Source of the DNA: Mesorhizobium neociceri
Lineage (GTDB): Bacteria; Pseudomonadota; Alphaproteobacteria; Rhizobiales; Rhizobiaceae
Assembly (NCBI RefSeq): GCF_013520985.1
Contig: NZ_JACDTY010000010.1
Coordinates: forward strand, 62,001 to 126,000
Direction of reading: 5' to 3'
DNA length: 64,000 bases
Made by a program: the position numbers and the translations under genes
Shown here: positions 18,121 to 27,482 of the stretch, piece by piece
How the letters are laid out: each line of letters begins with the position of its first letter
Numbering within the stretch: the first letter of the stretch is position 1
The notes under the pieces: generated by a model
What the model was told of the DNA's origin: nothing
The model's input: only the letters and a program-made list of their open reading frames with translations
Database searches by the model: none

Positions 18121-19629
18121 ATGGACCTTCTCAAAAATCTCGAACTCGGCTTTTCGACGGCCACAACGCCGGCAAATCTCGGCTTCTGCCTGATCGGCGT
18201 CCTGCTCGGCACCCTGATCGGCGTGCTGCCCGGCATCGGCGCCACCGCAACCATCGCCATGCTGTTGCCGATCACCTTCCAGATTGGCGACCCGGTCTCC
18301 TCGCTGATCATGCTTGCCGGCATTTATTACGGCGCCCAGTATGGCGGCTCGACCACCGCCATTCTCATCAATATGCCCGGCGAGTCCTCCTCGGCCGTGA
18401 CCGCGATCGACGGCTACCAGATGGCCAAGAATGGCCGCGCCGGGGCGGCGCTCGCCATCGCCGCGATCGGCTCGTTCTTCGCCGGCACGGTGTCGACCTT
18501 CCTGGTCGCCGTCTTTGCCCCGCCACTAACGGCAATCGCCCTGCAATTCGGCGCGGCGGAGTATTTCTCGCTGATGATCGTCGGCCTCGTCTCGTCCATC
18601 GCACTCGCCCATGGCTCGATCGTCAAGGCGCTGGCGATGGTCGTGCTCGGCCTGCTGCTCGGCATTGTCGGCACCGACATCTACACCGGCACGCCGCGCT
18701 TCACGCTCGGCATCCGCGAATATGCCGACGGGCTGAATTTCGTCGCGGTGGCGGTCGGCGTCTTCGGCGTCGCCGAGATCCTGCGTAACCTCGAAAACGA
18801 GCACGAGCGCTCGGTGCTGATCAAAAAGGTCTTCGGCCTGATGCCGACCCGCGACGACTTCAAGGCCATGGCCGCTCCCATCGTGCGCGGCACCATCATC
18901 GGGTCGGCGCTCGGCATCCTGCCCGGCGGCGGCGCGGTCCTTGCCGCCTTTGCCTCCTACACGGTCGAAAAGCGTGTCTCGAAACACCCGGAGGAGTTCG
19001 GCAAGGGCGCCATTGCCGGCGTCGCCGGACCGGAATCGGCCAACAATGCCGGCGCCCAGACCTCCTTCATTCCGATGCTGACGCTGGGCATTCCGGCCAA
19101 CCCGGTCATGGCGCTGATGATCGGCGCCATGATCATCCAGGGCATCGTGCCCGGCCCCAATGTCGCGATCGAGCAACCGGCGCTGTTCTGGGGCATCATC
19201 GCCTCGATGTGGATCGGCAATCTGATGCTGATCGTGCTCAACCTGCCGCTGATCGGGCTCTGGGTGAAGCTGCTGACGATCCCTTATTACGTGCTGTTCC
19301 CGATCATCATGGCGTTCTGCTCGATCGGCGTTTACAGCGTCAACACCAACGCCTTCGATCTCCACGCCGTCGCCTTCTTCGGCCTGCTCGGCTACGTCCT
19401 GACCAAGCTGCGTTGCGAACCAGCGCCGCTGCTGCTCGGCTTCGTGCTCGGCCCGCTGCTCGAGGAAAACCTGCGCCGCGCCATGATCCTGTCGCGCGGC
19501 GATCCCTCGACCTTCGTGACGCGGCCGATCAGCGCCGGCCTGCTGCTGGTTGCACTCGCCGTGCTCGTCGTCGTCTTCCTGCCGTCGGTCAAGAAGAAGC
19601 GCGAAGAGGTGTTTGTCGAGGAGAACTAG
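18121..19629 (+). CDS. tctA: TctA, large membrane subunit (system 2)
   Basis: 502 aa, about 12 membrane segments. The family motifs GVLPGIGATATIAMLLP near residue 35, YYGAQYGGSTTAILINMPGE near 62 and FIPMLTLGIPANPVMAL near 317 are present. GAGG lies before the start. It has the same architecture as system 1 but is clearly diverged in sequence, so its substrate may differ. The stop overlaps the convergent nth stop by a few bases. Confidence 0.95.
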   Translation: MDLLKNLELGFSTATTPANLGFCLIGVLLGTLIGVLPGIGATATIAMLLPITFQIGDPVSSLIMLAGIYYGAQYGGSTTAILINMPGESSSAVTAIDGYQMAKNGRAGAALAIAAIGSFFAGTVSTFLVAVFAPPLTAIALQFGAAEYFSLMIVGLVSSIALAHGSIVKALAMVVLGLLLGIVGTDIYTGTPRFTLGIREYADGLNFVAVAVGVFGVAEILRNLENEHERSVLIKKVFGLMPTRDDFKAMAAPIVRGTIIGSALGILPGGGAVLAAFASYTVEKRVSKHPEEFGKGAIAGVAGPESANNAGAQTSFIPMLTLGIPANPVMALMIGAMIIQGIVPGPNVAIEQPALFWGIIASMWIGNLMLIVLNLPLIGLWVKLLTIPYYVLFPIIMAFCSIGVYSVNTNAFDLHAVAFFGLLGYVLTKLRCEPAPLLLGFVLGPLLEENLRRAMILSRGDPSTFVTRPISAGLLLVALAVLVVVFLPSVKKKREEVFVEEN

Positions 19630-20432
19630 TTCCCCAAGATATCCGCCGGGCCGAGCGCCGCGATCGGCACCAGCGGCGCCGGCACGTCAGTGGTCTTCTC
19701 CGCCGCCTTGCAGATGTCGGCGATGACGCAGGCCGGGCAATCCGGCTTGCGCGCCTTGCAGACATAACGGCCATGCAGGATCAGCCAGTGATGCGCATGG
19801 CGCATATAGTCGTCCGGGATGATCCGCAGCAGCCCTTGCTCGACCTGCTCCGGCGTCTTGCCCGGCGCCAGGCCAAGCCGGTTGCCGATGCGGAAAATGT
19901 GCGTATCGACCGCCATCGTATGCTGGCCGAACGCCATGTTGAGCACGACATTGGCGGTCTTGCGTCCGACCCCCGGCAGCTTGACCAGTTCATCGCGCTC
20001 GCCGGGCACCTCACCGCCATAATCGCGGATCAGCGCCTCTGAAAGCGCGATGACATTCTTGGCCTTGTTACGCCACAGCCCGATGGTTCTGATGTGCTCG
20101 CCGACCTTGGCCTCGCCCAGCGCCAGCATTTTTTCAGGCGTGTCGGCGATCCTGAACAACGCCCGCGTCGCCTTGTTGACGCCGGCATCGGTCGCCTGCG
20201 CCGACAGCACAACCGCCACCAGCAGCGTGAAGGCGTTGACGTGTTCGAGTTCGCCCTTCGGCTCCGGCCGCTGCACCGAAAACCGCCGGAATATCTCATG
20301 CACTTCGGCGGCGCTGTAGAGCGAGCTGGCCCTTGCCGGCCGTGGCTGCGGCATCGCGTTCGAGCCGTCACGCCGCCCGGGCGACAATTCACTTTTGGAT
20401 AGGGAAAGATTTTTGGACTTGGGGCTCGCCAT
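19626..20432 (-). CDS. nth: Endonuclease III (Nth), base-excision DNA repair glycosylase/lyase
   Basis: Removes oxidised pyrimidines and nicks the abasic site. 268 aa from the ATG at 20432. A 38-residue basic N-terminal extension precedes the core, common in rhizobial forms. The helix-hairpin-helix LPGVGRKTANVVL carries catalytic Lys158, and Asp176 lies in VDTHIFR. The 4Fe-4S cluster ligands are Cys225, Cys232, Cys235 and Cys241 in the standard C-x6-C-x2-C-x5-C spacing. A shorter start at 20354 is possible. The gene is divergent from the DUF2244 gene with only 22 bp between starts. Confidence 0.95.
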   Translation of the reverse strand: MASPKSKNLSLSKSELSPGRRDGSNAMPQPRPARASSLYSAAEVHEIFRRFSVQRPEPKGELEHVNAFTLLVAVVLSAQATDAGVNKATRALFRIADTPEKMLALGEAKVGEHIRTIGLWRNKAKNVIALSEALIRDYGGEVPGERDELVKLPGVGRKTANVVLNMAFGQHTMAVDTHIFRIGNRLGLAPGKTPEQVEQGLLRIIPDDYMRHAHHWLILHGRYVCKARKPDCPACVIADICKAAEKTTDVPAPLVPIAALGPADILGN

Positions 20433-20454
20433 TCCCTTCCTATAGTATCCCCTC

Positions 20455-20946
20455 ATGAGCGACACAAACGCCTCGTTTCAGGCTGACGAGCCCTTCTTTC
20501 ACGCATTGCTGACCCCGCACCGGTCTTTGGGCAGGACGGGCTTCCTGATCCTGATGGGCGCCTTGCTGTTCGGCTGGGTGGTGACCGGAGCGTTCTTCCT
20601 GTCGCGCGGCGCGTGGCCGGTCTTCGGCTTCTTCGGTCTCGACGTCATCGCCGTCTACATCGCCTTCCGCGTCAATTACCGCGCCGCGCGCGCCCGCGAG
20701 GAAGTGTCGGTGTCGCGCACCAGCCTCGACATCCGCAAGACCGCGCCCTCGGGAAAGTCCGAAGCGCATCGCTTCAACCCGTTCTGGGCGCGCTTTTCCG
20801 TCGCTCGTCACGCCGAGATCGGCATCACCAGAATGGTGGTGGAAGCACAGGGGCAGAATGTGCCGATCGGGTCATTCCTGGACCCCGACTCTCGCGAAAG
20901 TTTTGCTGCAGCCTTTTCACGTGCGCTGACGAAAGCCAGATCGTGA
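20455..20946 (+). CDS. DUF2244 membrane protein
   Basis: 163 aa. Two membrane helices (about residues 26-48 and 52-72: GFLILMGALLFGWVVTGAFF, GFFGLDVIAVYIAF) are followed by a cytoplasmic C-terminal domain (VSRTSLDIRKTAPSG, RFNPFWARFSV, GSFLDPDSRESF). This pattern fits DUF2244, a family common in alphaproteobacteria whose function is unknown. Confidence 0.85.
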   Translation: MSDTNASFQADEPFFHALLTPHRSLGRTGFLILMGALLFGWVVTGAFFLSRGAWPVFGFFGLDVIAVYIAFRVNYRAARAREEVSVSRTSLDIRKTAPSGKSEAHRFNPFWARFSVARHAEIGITRMVVEAQGQNVPIGSFLDPDSRESFAAAFSRALTKARS

Positions 20947-21004
20947 CTTGAAGATATACTTGATTTCTGCTTCCATAGTTAGTCTTTTTGATGGGAGGCA
21001 ATCC

Positions 21005-21208
21005 ATGATCGATCGCTATACGAAAGCCGTTTTGACTTTGATCGGCGTTATGCTGTGCGTGATTTCGATCCAGCTGTCATTTCGTGACGCGATAGCTCAG
21101 ATTCAAAATTGCGGATCGTCTGCACAAACCGCATGCTTCGTGACCACTCAGTCCCTTGGGTATGGAGACCGAAAAACATGGGTCAACATCGTTGATATAA
21201 AGAATTGA
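21005..21208 (+). CDS. Small hypothetical membrane-anchored or secreted protein
   Basis: 67 aa. GGAGG lies six bases before the ATG, which supports translation. One hydrophobic segment (about residues 8-24, AVLTLIGVMLCVISI) could be a signal anchor. The following part holds two Cys (NCGSSAQTACF) that could pair in the periplasm. Codon use is more AT-rich than in the neighbours. I do not recognise a family. Confidence 0.5.
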   Translation: MIDRYTKAVLTLIGVMLCVISIQLSFRDAIAQIQNCGSSAQTACFVTTQSLGYGDRKTWVNIVDIKN

Positions 21209-21230
21209 TGAAGCTGTCCGAGAATAAGAT

Positions 21231-22046
21231 TCAAAACCGGTAGCGCAGAATCCTGCCGACCTTGCGTAGCGCGGGAATGTGCCTCCAGAGCCCGATGAAC
21301 AGTCGCGCCGACCAGCCCATGTGGGCTGTGCGTTCCGCACTGTAAGCTGAGATATCGTCAACGAACCTTAGCTTCGGAACAGCGCGCTCCAGTTCGTGCG
21401 GATCGTCGATCGCCCAGTGCACCTCGGCTCCCGTCGCCCTCATGGTCGGATTGAGCCGCAGCATCTTCAGGCCGAAGCGGCTGTAGGCGTCGAACATCAG
21501 CTCGCCGCCGGCGAGATGCGAGACGAGACGCGACAACAGGCGTGGCCCTTTCTCGGCCGGGAGATAGGGCGTCAGCCCTTCCATCACCACGACCGCCGGT
21601 CGATTGCGTGGCACTTGCGCCAGCCAGTCCGGGTCGATCACTGAAGAGCCAACGAGGTCGTAGTGATCGCGGGACGGGTAAAGCTTGCGTCGGAGCGCGA
21701 TGACATCGGGATAGTCGACATCGAACCACTCCACGCCGTCTGGCGGATCGACACGAAAGATGCGCGTGTCGAGCCCGCAGCCGAGATGCAGCACGATGGC
21801 GCCGGGATTTCTGGCGAGAAAATCCTGAACGCGCATGTCAAACGTCCTGGCCCGGATCGCCAGACCGATGCCCAGATTGCTGTCGACCTTGAGCCGCGAG
21901 AAATCATAGTCGATGGCGCGCACAGCCTCATCCGCGAAACGGTCCTTGAGCAGCGAATGCGGCAGCCGGCTCTCCAGCGCCTTGCCGTAGAGCGTCATCA
22001 GCAAGGTCTCCCTTGCCCCGGTCAGGTTTACCTTTTCGCCAGCCAT
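21231..22046 (-). CDS. Class I SAM-dependent methyltransferase, leucine carboxyl methyltransferase (LCM/PPM) family
   Basis: 271 aa from the ATG at 22046, which has AGAGG six bases upstream. SAM-binding motif I is VLHLGCGLDTR, followed by the acidic WFDVDYPDVI. A YLPAEKG stretch and MEGLTPYL are typical of the LCM/PPM group, whose members O-methylate small acids or polyketides. The substrate is unknown. The original frame could be extended by 19 residues, but these do not look like family sequence. Confidence 0.85.
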   Translation of the reverse strand: MAGEKVNLTGARETLLMTLYGKALESRLPHSLLKDRFADEAVRAIDYDFSRLKVDSNLGIGLAIRARTFDMRVQDFLARNPGAIVLHLGCGLDTRIFRVDPPDGVEWFDVDYPDVIALRRKLYPSRDHYDLVGSSVIDPDWLAQVPRNRPAVVVMEGLTPYLPAEKGPRLLSRLVSHLAGGELMFDAYSRFGLKMLRLNPTMRATGAEVHWAIDDPHELERAVPKLRFVDDISAYSAERTAHMGWSARLFIGLWRHIPALRKVGRILRYRF

Positions 22047-22161
22047 CGGCAGCCTCTGGTTCGCAGCCCAGTGTTTATCTGGGTAGGCGCTGCAACAAGG
22101 CAAGTTTCGGGTGGTTGCAAAGGGCGCAAAGACCGATATTCGCGCTCAAGGAGATATTGCC

Positions 22162-23067
22162 ATGAACGCCCAGATGACCATGAATACGCAGATGAAACCG
22201 ACAGCGATCCTGCAGCACGACATCACCCCCGACGGCAGCGACTACGAGGTCGTGCGCCGCGCCATCGAGAAGATCAGCCTCGACTACCGCGACCAGCCCT
22301 CGCTGGAAGCTCTGGCGGCCGATGTCGGCGAGACGCCGACCGGGCTGCAAAAACTGTTCACCCGCTGGGCCGGCCTGTCGCCGAAGGCTTTCCTGCAGGC
22401 GGTCACCCTCGATCATGCGCGCAAGCTGCTCGATTCCGGCATGCCGCTCCTGGAAACCTCTTTCGAGCTCGGCATGTCCGGTCCCGGCCGGCTGCACGAT
22501 CTGTTCGTCACCCATGAGGCGATGTCGCCAGGCGACTACAAGACGCGCGGCGCCGGGCTGACCATCCGCTACGGCTACCACATCTCGCCCTTCGGCATCG
22601 CCCTGATCATGGTCACCGACCGTGGCCTTGCGGGGCTCGCCTTCAATGATCCGGGCGGCGAGCGGGCGGCCTTCGCCGACATGTCGGGTCGCTGGCCGAA
22701 CGCGACCTATGTCGAGGACATGAGCGCCACCCAGCCCTATGCCGCGCGCATTTTCGATCCGACGCTGTGGCGCGCCGACCAGCCGCTGCGCGTGGTCATG
22801 ATCGGCACCGACTTCCAGTTGCGCGTCTGGGACGCGCTGCTCAGGATCCCGATGGGCAGGGCCTGCACTTATTCCTCGATCGCCGCCGGCATTGGTGCGC
22901 CGAAGGCCAGCCGGGCGGTGGGTGCGGCGGTCGGCGCCAACCCGTTGTCCTTCGTCGTCCCGTGCCACCGGGCAATCGGCAAGTCCGGCGCGCTGACCGG
23001 CTACCATTGGGGCCTGACGCGCAAGCGCGCCATCCTCGGTTGGGAAGCGGGCCAGACCGCTTCCTGA
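22162..23067 (+). CDS. Ada-like AraC-domain / O6-alkylguanine-DNA methyltransferase fusion
   Basis: 301 aa. An AraC-type helix-turn-helix occupies the N-terminal third (SLEALAADVGETPTGLQKLF, then PKAFLQAVTLDHARKLL). The methyltransferase domain follows with the acceptor Cys268 in VVPCHRAIG. The N-terminal zinc-binding phosphotriester domain of E. coli Ada is absent, so this is the shorter two-domain type. It repairs O6-methylguanine in a suicide reaction and may regulate itself. GGAGA precedes the ATG. A strong terminator follows. Confidence 0.92.
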   Translation: MNAQMTMNTQMKPTAILQHDITPDGSDYEVVRRAIEKISLDYRDQPSLEALAADVGETPTGLQKLFTRWAGLSPKAFLQAVTLDHARKLLDSGMPLLETSFELGMSGPGRLHDLFVTHEAMSPGDYKTRGAGLTIRYGYHISPFGIALIMVTDRGLAGLAFNDPGGERAAFADMSGRWPNATYVEDMSATQPYAARIFDPTLWRADQPLRVVMIGTDFQLRVWDALLRIPMGRACTYSSIAAGIGAPKASRAVGAAVGANPLSFVVPCHRAIGKSGALTGYHWGLTRKRAILGWEAGQTAS

Positions 23068-23087
23068 AGACAGCCCCGCATCAAACA

Positions 23088-23124
23088 ACACCGGCGAAAA
23101 CCCTTCGCCGGTGTTTTTCTTTTT
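23088..23124 (+). terminator. Rho-independent terminator after the Ada-like gene
   Basis: An 11-bp perfect stem, ACACCGGCGAA (23088-23098) with TTCGCCGGTGT (23104-23114), has a 5-nt loop and is followed by TTTTTCTTTTT. Confidence 0.92.
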
Positions 23125-23220
23125 GCGAGCCCTCGGAAATCGAGCAAAAAATCCGCACGCTCTGGCAAGCCGCCGGCTTACGGGTTAGCTTCCCGCGCAT
23201 TCCCGCAGGAGGCCTTTTTC

Positions 23221-24129
23221 TTGATCATCGTTGTCGGCTCGATCAACCTCGACCTTATCGCCAATGTCGACCGCTTGCCTTCGCCGGGTGAGACGGTCCG
23301 CGGTTCCGGTTTCACCACCGCGCCCGGCGGCAAGGGCGCCAACCAGGCGCTGGCCGCGGCGCGCGCCGGCGCCAAGGTGCGCATGATCGGTGCCGTCGGC
23401 AAGGACAATTTCGCCACCGAGGCGCTCGCCCTGCTTGTGGCCGGCAAGGTCGATCTCTCCGGCGTCGGCCAGAGCTTCGCGTCCACCGGCACAGCGCTGA
23501 TCCTGGTCGGCGCCGACGGCGAGAATGTCATCGCCGTGGTGCCGGGCGCCAATGATTCGGTGCTGCCCGGCGATCTCGCCAAGGCCTTCCTTGGGAAGGG
23601 CGACGTCGTCCTGCTGCAGCACGAAATCCCGCTGCAGACTGTCGATTCAGCGCTTGACGCCGCGCACGCCGCCGGCGCCGTCACCGTGCTCAACACCGCC
23701 CCCTTCCGCGCCGAAGCGGCAGCGTTGCTCGGCAAGGCCGACTACGCCGTCGCCAACGAAACCGAATTCGACCTTTACGGCGAGGCCTTGTCGCTGAAAG
23801 GCCGCGACCGCCCGGCGCGCATGCGCGACTTCGCCGGCAAGACCGGCCGCACCATCGTCGTCACGCTTGGCGGCGACGGCGTGCTGGCCGCGACGCCGGA
23901 CGATTTCCTGACTGTGCCGGCGTTGAAGATCACCCCGGTCGACACCGTCGGCGCCGGCGATACTTTTTGCGGCTATCTCGCCGCCGGGCTGGCGTCCAAC
24001 CTGCCGCTCGAACAGGCTCTTGCCCGCGCCGCGGCCGCCGGTTCGCTGGCCTGCCTGAAGCCCGGCGCCCAGCCGGCGATCCCACTGGCGGCGGACGTCG
24101 ACGCCGCCCTGCAAAACGACGCCGGATAA
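23221..24129 (+). CDS. rbsK: Ribokinase (PfkB family)
   Basis: Phosphorylates ribose or a related sugar with ATP. 302 aa. The ribokinase N-terminus VVGSINLDLIANVDRLPSPGET, the substrate loop APGGKGANQA and the ATP/anion-hole motif DTVGAGDTF with catalytic Asp247 are present. The start is TTG, supported by AGGAGG eight bases upstream. It is followed after 5 bp by the amidase gene, and a nucleoside hydrolase lies 2.4 kb downstream on the other strand. That hydrolase would release ribose, so a purine-nucleoside salvage link is plausible (inference). Confidence 0.9.
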   Translation: MIIVVGSINLDLIANVDRLPSPGETVRGSGFTTAPGGKGANQALAAARAGAKVRMIGAVGKDNFATEALALLVAGKVDLSGVGQSFASTGTALILVGADGENVIAVVPGANDSVLPGDLAKAFLGKGDVVLLQHEIPLQTVDSALDAAHAAGAVTVLNTAPFRAEAAALLGKADYAVANETEFDLYGEALSLKGRDRPARMRDFAGKTGRTIVVTLGGDGVLAATPDDFLTVPALKITPVDTVGAGDTFCGYLAAGLASNLPLEQALARAAAAGSLACLKPGAQPAIPLAADVDAALQNDAG

Positions 24130-24134
24130 CAGCC

Positions 24135-25585
24135 ATGCGCCCCGCCACGAAACACGCCGTGCCATCGGCCGGCGATATCTGCCGGATGTCCGCTGTCGAC
24201 CTTGCCGAGGCGATCCGGCGCCGCCGCCTGTCCGTGCGCGAGGTGGTCACCGCGTTCCTCGACCGCATCGACGCGGTGAATCCGCTGGTCAATGCCATCG
24301 TCTCGTTGCGCGAGCGCGCAGACATTTTGCGCGAGGCCGACGCGGCGGACACCCATCTGGCGCAGGGCAAGCCTGCCGGTTCCCTGTTCGGCCTGCCGAT
24401 GGCGATCAAAGACCTCGCCACGACCCGCGGCTTGAGGACCAGTTTCGGCTCGCCGATCTTTGCCGATTTCGTGCCGCAGGAAGACGATTTCTTCGTCGAG
24501 CGCATCCGCAATGCCGGCGCCATCATCATCGGCAAGACCAATGTTCCCGAATTCGGGCTGGGATCCAACACCTACAACAACGTGTTCGGCCCGACATTGA
24601 ACGCCTTCGATCCGGCGCTCACCGCCGGCGGCTCGAGCGGCGGTGCTGCGGTCGCCCTTGCGCTGGACATGGTTCCTGTCGCCGACGGCAGCGATTTCGG
24701 CGGTTCGCTGCGCAATCCGGCCGCCTGGAACAATGTCTACGGCTTCCGCCCGTCGCAGGGCCTTGTCCCTGGCGGACCGGACGTCGAGGTCTTTCATGCC
24801 CAGATGGGTGTCGACGGGCCGATGGGCCGCAGTGTGCGTGACATGGCGCTGCTGCTCGATGTGCAGGCGGGTTACCATCCGCACGCGCCACTGTCCTGGG
24901 AAAAACCCGGCTCGTTCCTTGAGGGGCTGGCCACGCCGGCAGCCGGCGGCCGCATCGGCTGGCTTGGCGATCTCAAGGGCCATCTGCCGGTTGAAGCCGG
25001 CATCCTCGATCTGTGCGAGGCATCCCTCGGCCGCTTCGCGGAAGCATCCTTTGTGACCGAGCCCTTGCTGCCGGATGTCGATTTCGAAGCGCTGTGGCAG
25101 GCCTTCGTGACCCTGCGCCAGTCGAGCAGCGGCTCGGCGTTGAAGATCCACTATGACGACCCGCACAAGCGGACCCTGCTGAAACCGGAAGCCATCTGGG
25201 AGGTCGAGAACGCCATGCGGCTGACAGCGCCGCAGATCCGCGCGGCCTCGGTCGTCCGCACCTCCTGGCACCGGACGCTGCTGTCGCTGTTCGACCGTTT
25301 CGACCTCATCGCGCTGCCGACGGCGCAGGTCTTCCGTTCGAAGTCGGCATCCACTGGCCGCGTGAGGTCGCCGGACGCGCGATGGACAGCTACCACCGCT
25401 GGATGCAGGTTTCGGCCTTCGCCACGCTCGGCGGCTGTGCGGCGCTCAACGTGCCCGTCGGGTTCGACGCCAAGGGCAGGCCGATGGGCATACAGCTGAT
25501 CGGACGGCCGCGTGGCGACCTCGCCGTGCTGCGTGCGGGCGCGGCCTATGAGGCGACGCTGCCATGGCAGGTCGGAGCGTCCTGA
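24135..25585 (+). pseudogene. Amidase-signature family gene with a 1-nt frameshift
   Basis: The frame from 24135 encodes an amidase with the Lys of MAIKDLATTRG and the Ser/cis-Ser motif GGSSGGAAVALALDM, plus DGSDFGGSLRNPAAW. At about 25334 one base appears missing in the run after GTCTT. The sequence then continues in the next frame as PFEVGIHWPREVAGR, then MDSYHRWMQVSAFATLGG and NVPVGFDAKGRPMGIQL, ending at 25585. Joining the frames gives about 483 aa, the normal family length. As written, translation from 24135 stops at 25499 with a scrambled C-terminus. It is either a recent pseudogene or a sequencing error. It follows ribokinase after 5 bp. Confidence 0.88.
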
Positions 25586-25710
25586 CGTCAATTCGCGACC
25601 GAAGGCGACCCGTCCTGACGGCTTGCACCAGCGTCGCTGGCGTGCATTGATCAGGCCCTGACGCGCCGTGCGAGGCGCATTCTGTCTGAGGAAATCCCCG
25701 AGGAATCCCC

Positions 25711-26325
25711 ATGTCGCTGGAACTTTACGCCGCCTATGTCCTTGCTTGCATTGTCATCATCCTGGTGCCCGGCCCGACCGTGACGCTGATCATCGCCAAC
25801 AGCATCCGCCATGGCGCGCGCGCCGGGCTTGCCAATGTCGCCGGCACGCAGGCCGGGCTTGCCGTCATGATCGCCATTGTCGGCATCGGCCTCAACACGC
25901 TGATATCAGGCATGGGCCACTGGTTCGAATGGGTCCGCCTGATCGGCGCCGCCTATCTGATCTGGATGGGGGTGCAGATGTTTCGCGCCAAGGGCACGCT
26001 GAACGCCGACGGCACGGCCAGGAAACCGCGCGGCGGCTTCTTCCTGCAAGGCCTGCTGGTGGCGCTGAGCAACCCGAAGACGCTGGTCTTCTTCGGCGCC
26101 TTCTTCCCGCAGTTCATCGCCCCGCAGGGCAATTACACGCTGCAGATCGTCGTCATGGGCTTCACCGCCATGATCTTCGCCGCCGTCTCGGATTCGACCT
26201 ACGCCCTCGCCGCCAGCCGCGCCGGACGCCTGCTCTCAGCCAGCCGCATCAAGCTGATGTCCAGGATCAGCGGCAGTTTTCTGGTCGGCGGCGGCCTGTG
26301 GCTGGCTTTTTCCAAGGCGAAGTGA
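25711..26325 (+). CDS. LysE/RhtB-family amino-acid exporter
   Basis: 204 aa inner-membrane exporter with about six helices. The N-terminal family motif VPGPTVTLIIANSIRHG is clear, followed by GTQAGLAVMIAIVGIG and the cytoplasmic loop before GLLVALSNPKTLVFFGAFFP. GAGGAA precedes the ATG. The substrate (homoserine, threonine, lysine or other) cannot be told from sequence. A large nested inverted repeat follows the stop. Confidence 0.9.
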   Translation: MSLELYAAYVLACIVIILVPGPTVTLIIANSIRHGARAGLANVAGTQAGLAVMIAIVGIGLNTLISGMGHWFEWVRLIGAAYLIWMGVQMFRAKGTLNADGTARKPRGGFFLQGLLVALSNPKTLVFFGAFFPQFIAPQGNYTLQIVVMGFTAMIFAAVSDSTYALAASRAGRLLSASRIKLMSRISGSFLVGGGLWLAFSKAK

Positions 26326-26332
26326 GCGCGCC

Positions 26333-26485
26333 TTTACCTTCTCCCCTTGTGGGAGAAGGTGGATCGGCGCGATAGCGCCGAGACGGTTGAGGGGTGTTCC
26401 AGCGGAGTGAGACGTTGGCGTTCAATGGAACACCCCTCATCCGTCGCCTTCGGCGACACCTTCTCCCACAAGGGGAGAAGGTAAA
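26333..26485. repeat. Nested inverted repeat, 153 bp
   Basis: The outer 29-bp arms 26333-26361 and 26457-26485 are exact inverted copies, and each also folds on itself (CCTTCTCCCC with its complement). Inner arms 26382-26400 and 26427-26445 match in 18 of 19 positions. The element fills the gap between the convergent LysE and nucleoside hydrolase genes. The motif CCTTCTCCCCTTGTGGGAGA is of a kind often seen between genes in rhizobia. It would form an extended hairpin on either strand and may stop transcription from both sides. Confidence 0.85.
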
Positions 26486-26493
26486 AAAGCCCC

Positions 26494-27435
26494 CTAAAGC
26501 CGCGCCAACCTCTCAATCAGCAGCGCGAAAAACGCGTCATGGTCGATGTCGCGCATCACCATGGCGTTCTTCGGCCGCTTGGTCACGCCCCACCAGTCGA
26601 TCACGGTCATGCCCATGGTGAGCTCGGAGGCCGTTTCCACGGTGACGTTGCAGTTGCGGCCCTTGAACAGCTCTGGCTTCAACAGATAGGCGATGACGCA
26701 CGGATCGTGCAGCGGGCCGCCATCGGTGCCGTATTTTTCCTCGTCGAAGCGTTCGAAGAATTCCAGCATCTCGGCAGTCGCGGTGCCGACCCTGGTGCCG
26801 AGCTGGCGGATGGCCTGCGTGCGCTTGGCCGTGGTCAGCGCCTTGTGGGTGACGTCGAGCGGCATCATGACGATTGGAATGCCGGATTTGAACACCAGGT
26901 CGGCGGCCTGAGGGTCGACATAGATGTTGAACTCGGCGGTCGGCGTGACATTGCCACCCTCGAAGAAACCGCCGCCCATCAGCACGATTTCCTTGATGCG
27001 CGGCGCAATCTTTGGTTCGCGGATCAGCGCCAGCGCGACATTGGTGAGCGGGCCGAGCGCGCACAGTGTGATCGTGCCGGCCTCTTCCTTCATCAGCGTC
27101 TCGACGATGAAATCGACCGCATACTGGCCCTGCAGTTTCATCTTCGGATCGGGCAGTTGCGGGCCGTTGAGGCCGGTCTTGCCATGCACTTCCTCGGCGG
27201 TGACGAGTTCGCGCGCCAGCGGGCGGAAGGCGCCGGCATAGACCTTTATATCGGGCCGGCCGGCCAGTTCGCAGATTTTTCTGGCGTTCTTCTCGGTCAA
27301 TTTCAGCGGCACGTTGCCGGCAACAGCGGAGATGCCGACGATCTCGAGTTCGGCGCTGCCGAGCGCCAGCAATATGGCGACGGCATCATCCTGGCCGGGA
27401 TCCGTGTCGATGATGATCTTGCGGGTCTGGGGCAT
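26494..27435 (-). CDS. Inosine-uridine preferring nucleoside hydrolase family protein
   Basis: 313 aa. Splits ribonucleosides into base and ribose. The Asp-rich Ca2+/ribose site at the N-terminus is IIIDTDPGQDDAVAILLAL (Asp at residues 10, 12, 16 and 17). A second part of the site, NIYVDPQAADLVF, and GPLTNVALALI are also present. AAGGA lies eight bases before the ATG. Base preference cannot be assigned. Confidence 0.92.
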   Translation of the reverse strand: MPQTRKIIIDTDPGQDDAVAILLALGSAELEIVGISAVAGNVPLKLTEKNARKICELAGRPDIKVYAGAFRPLARELVTAEEVHGKTGLNGPQLPDPKMKLQGQYAVDFIVETLMKEEAGTITLCALGPLTNVALALIREPKIAPRIKEIVLMGGGFFEGGNVTPTAEFNIYVDPQAADLVFKSGIPIVMMPLDVTHKALTTAKRTQAIRQLGTRVGTATAEMLEFFERFDEEKYGTDGGPLHDPCVIAYLLKPELFKGRNCNVTVETASELTMGMTVIDWWGVTKRPKNAMVMRDIDHDAFFALLIERLARL

Positions 27436-27482
27436 TTCATTTCCTTATGCGGGGGAGTCTTTTTGGCGGGGGTTTTAGACGG

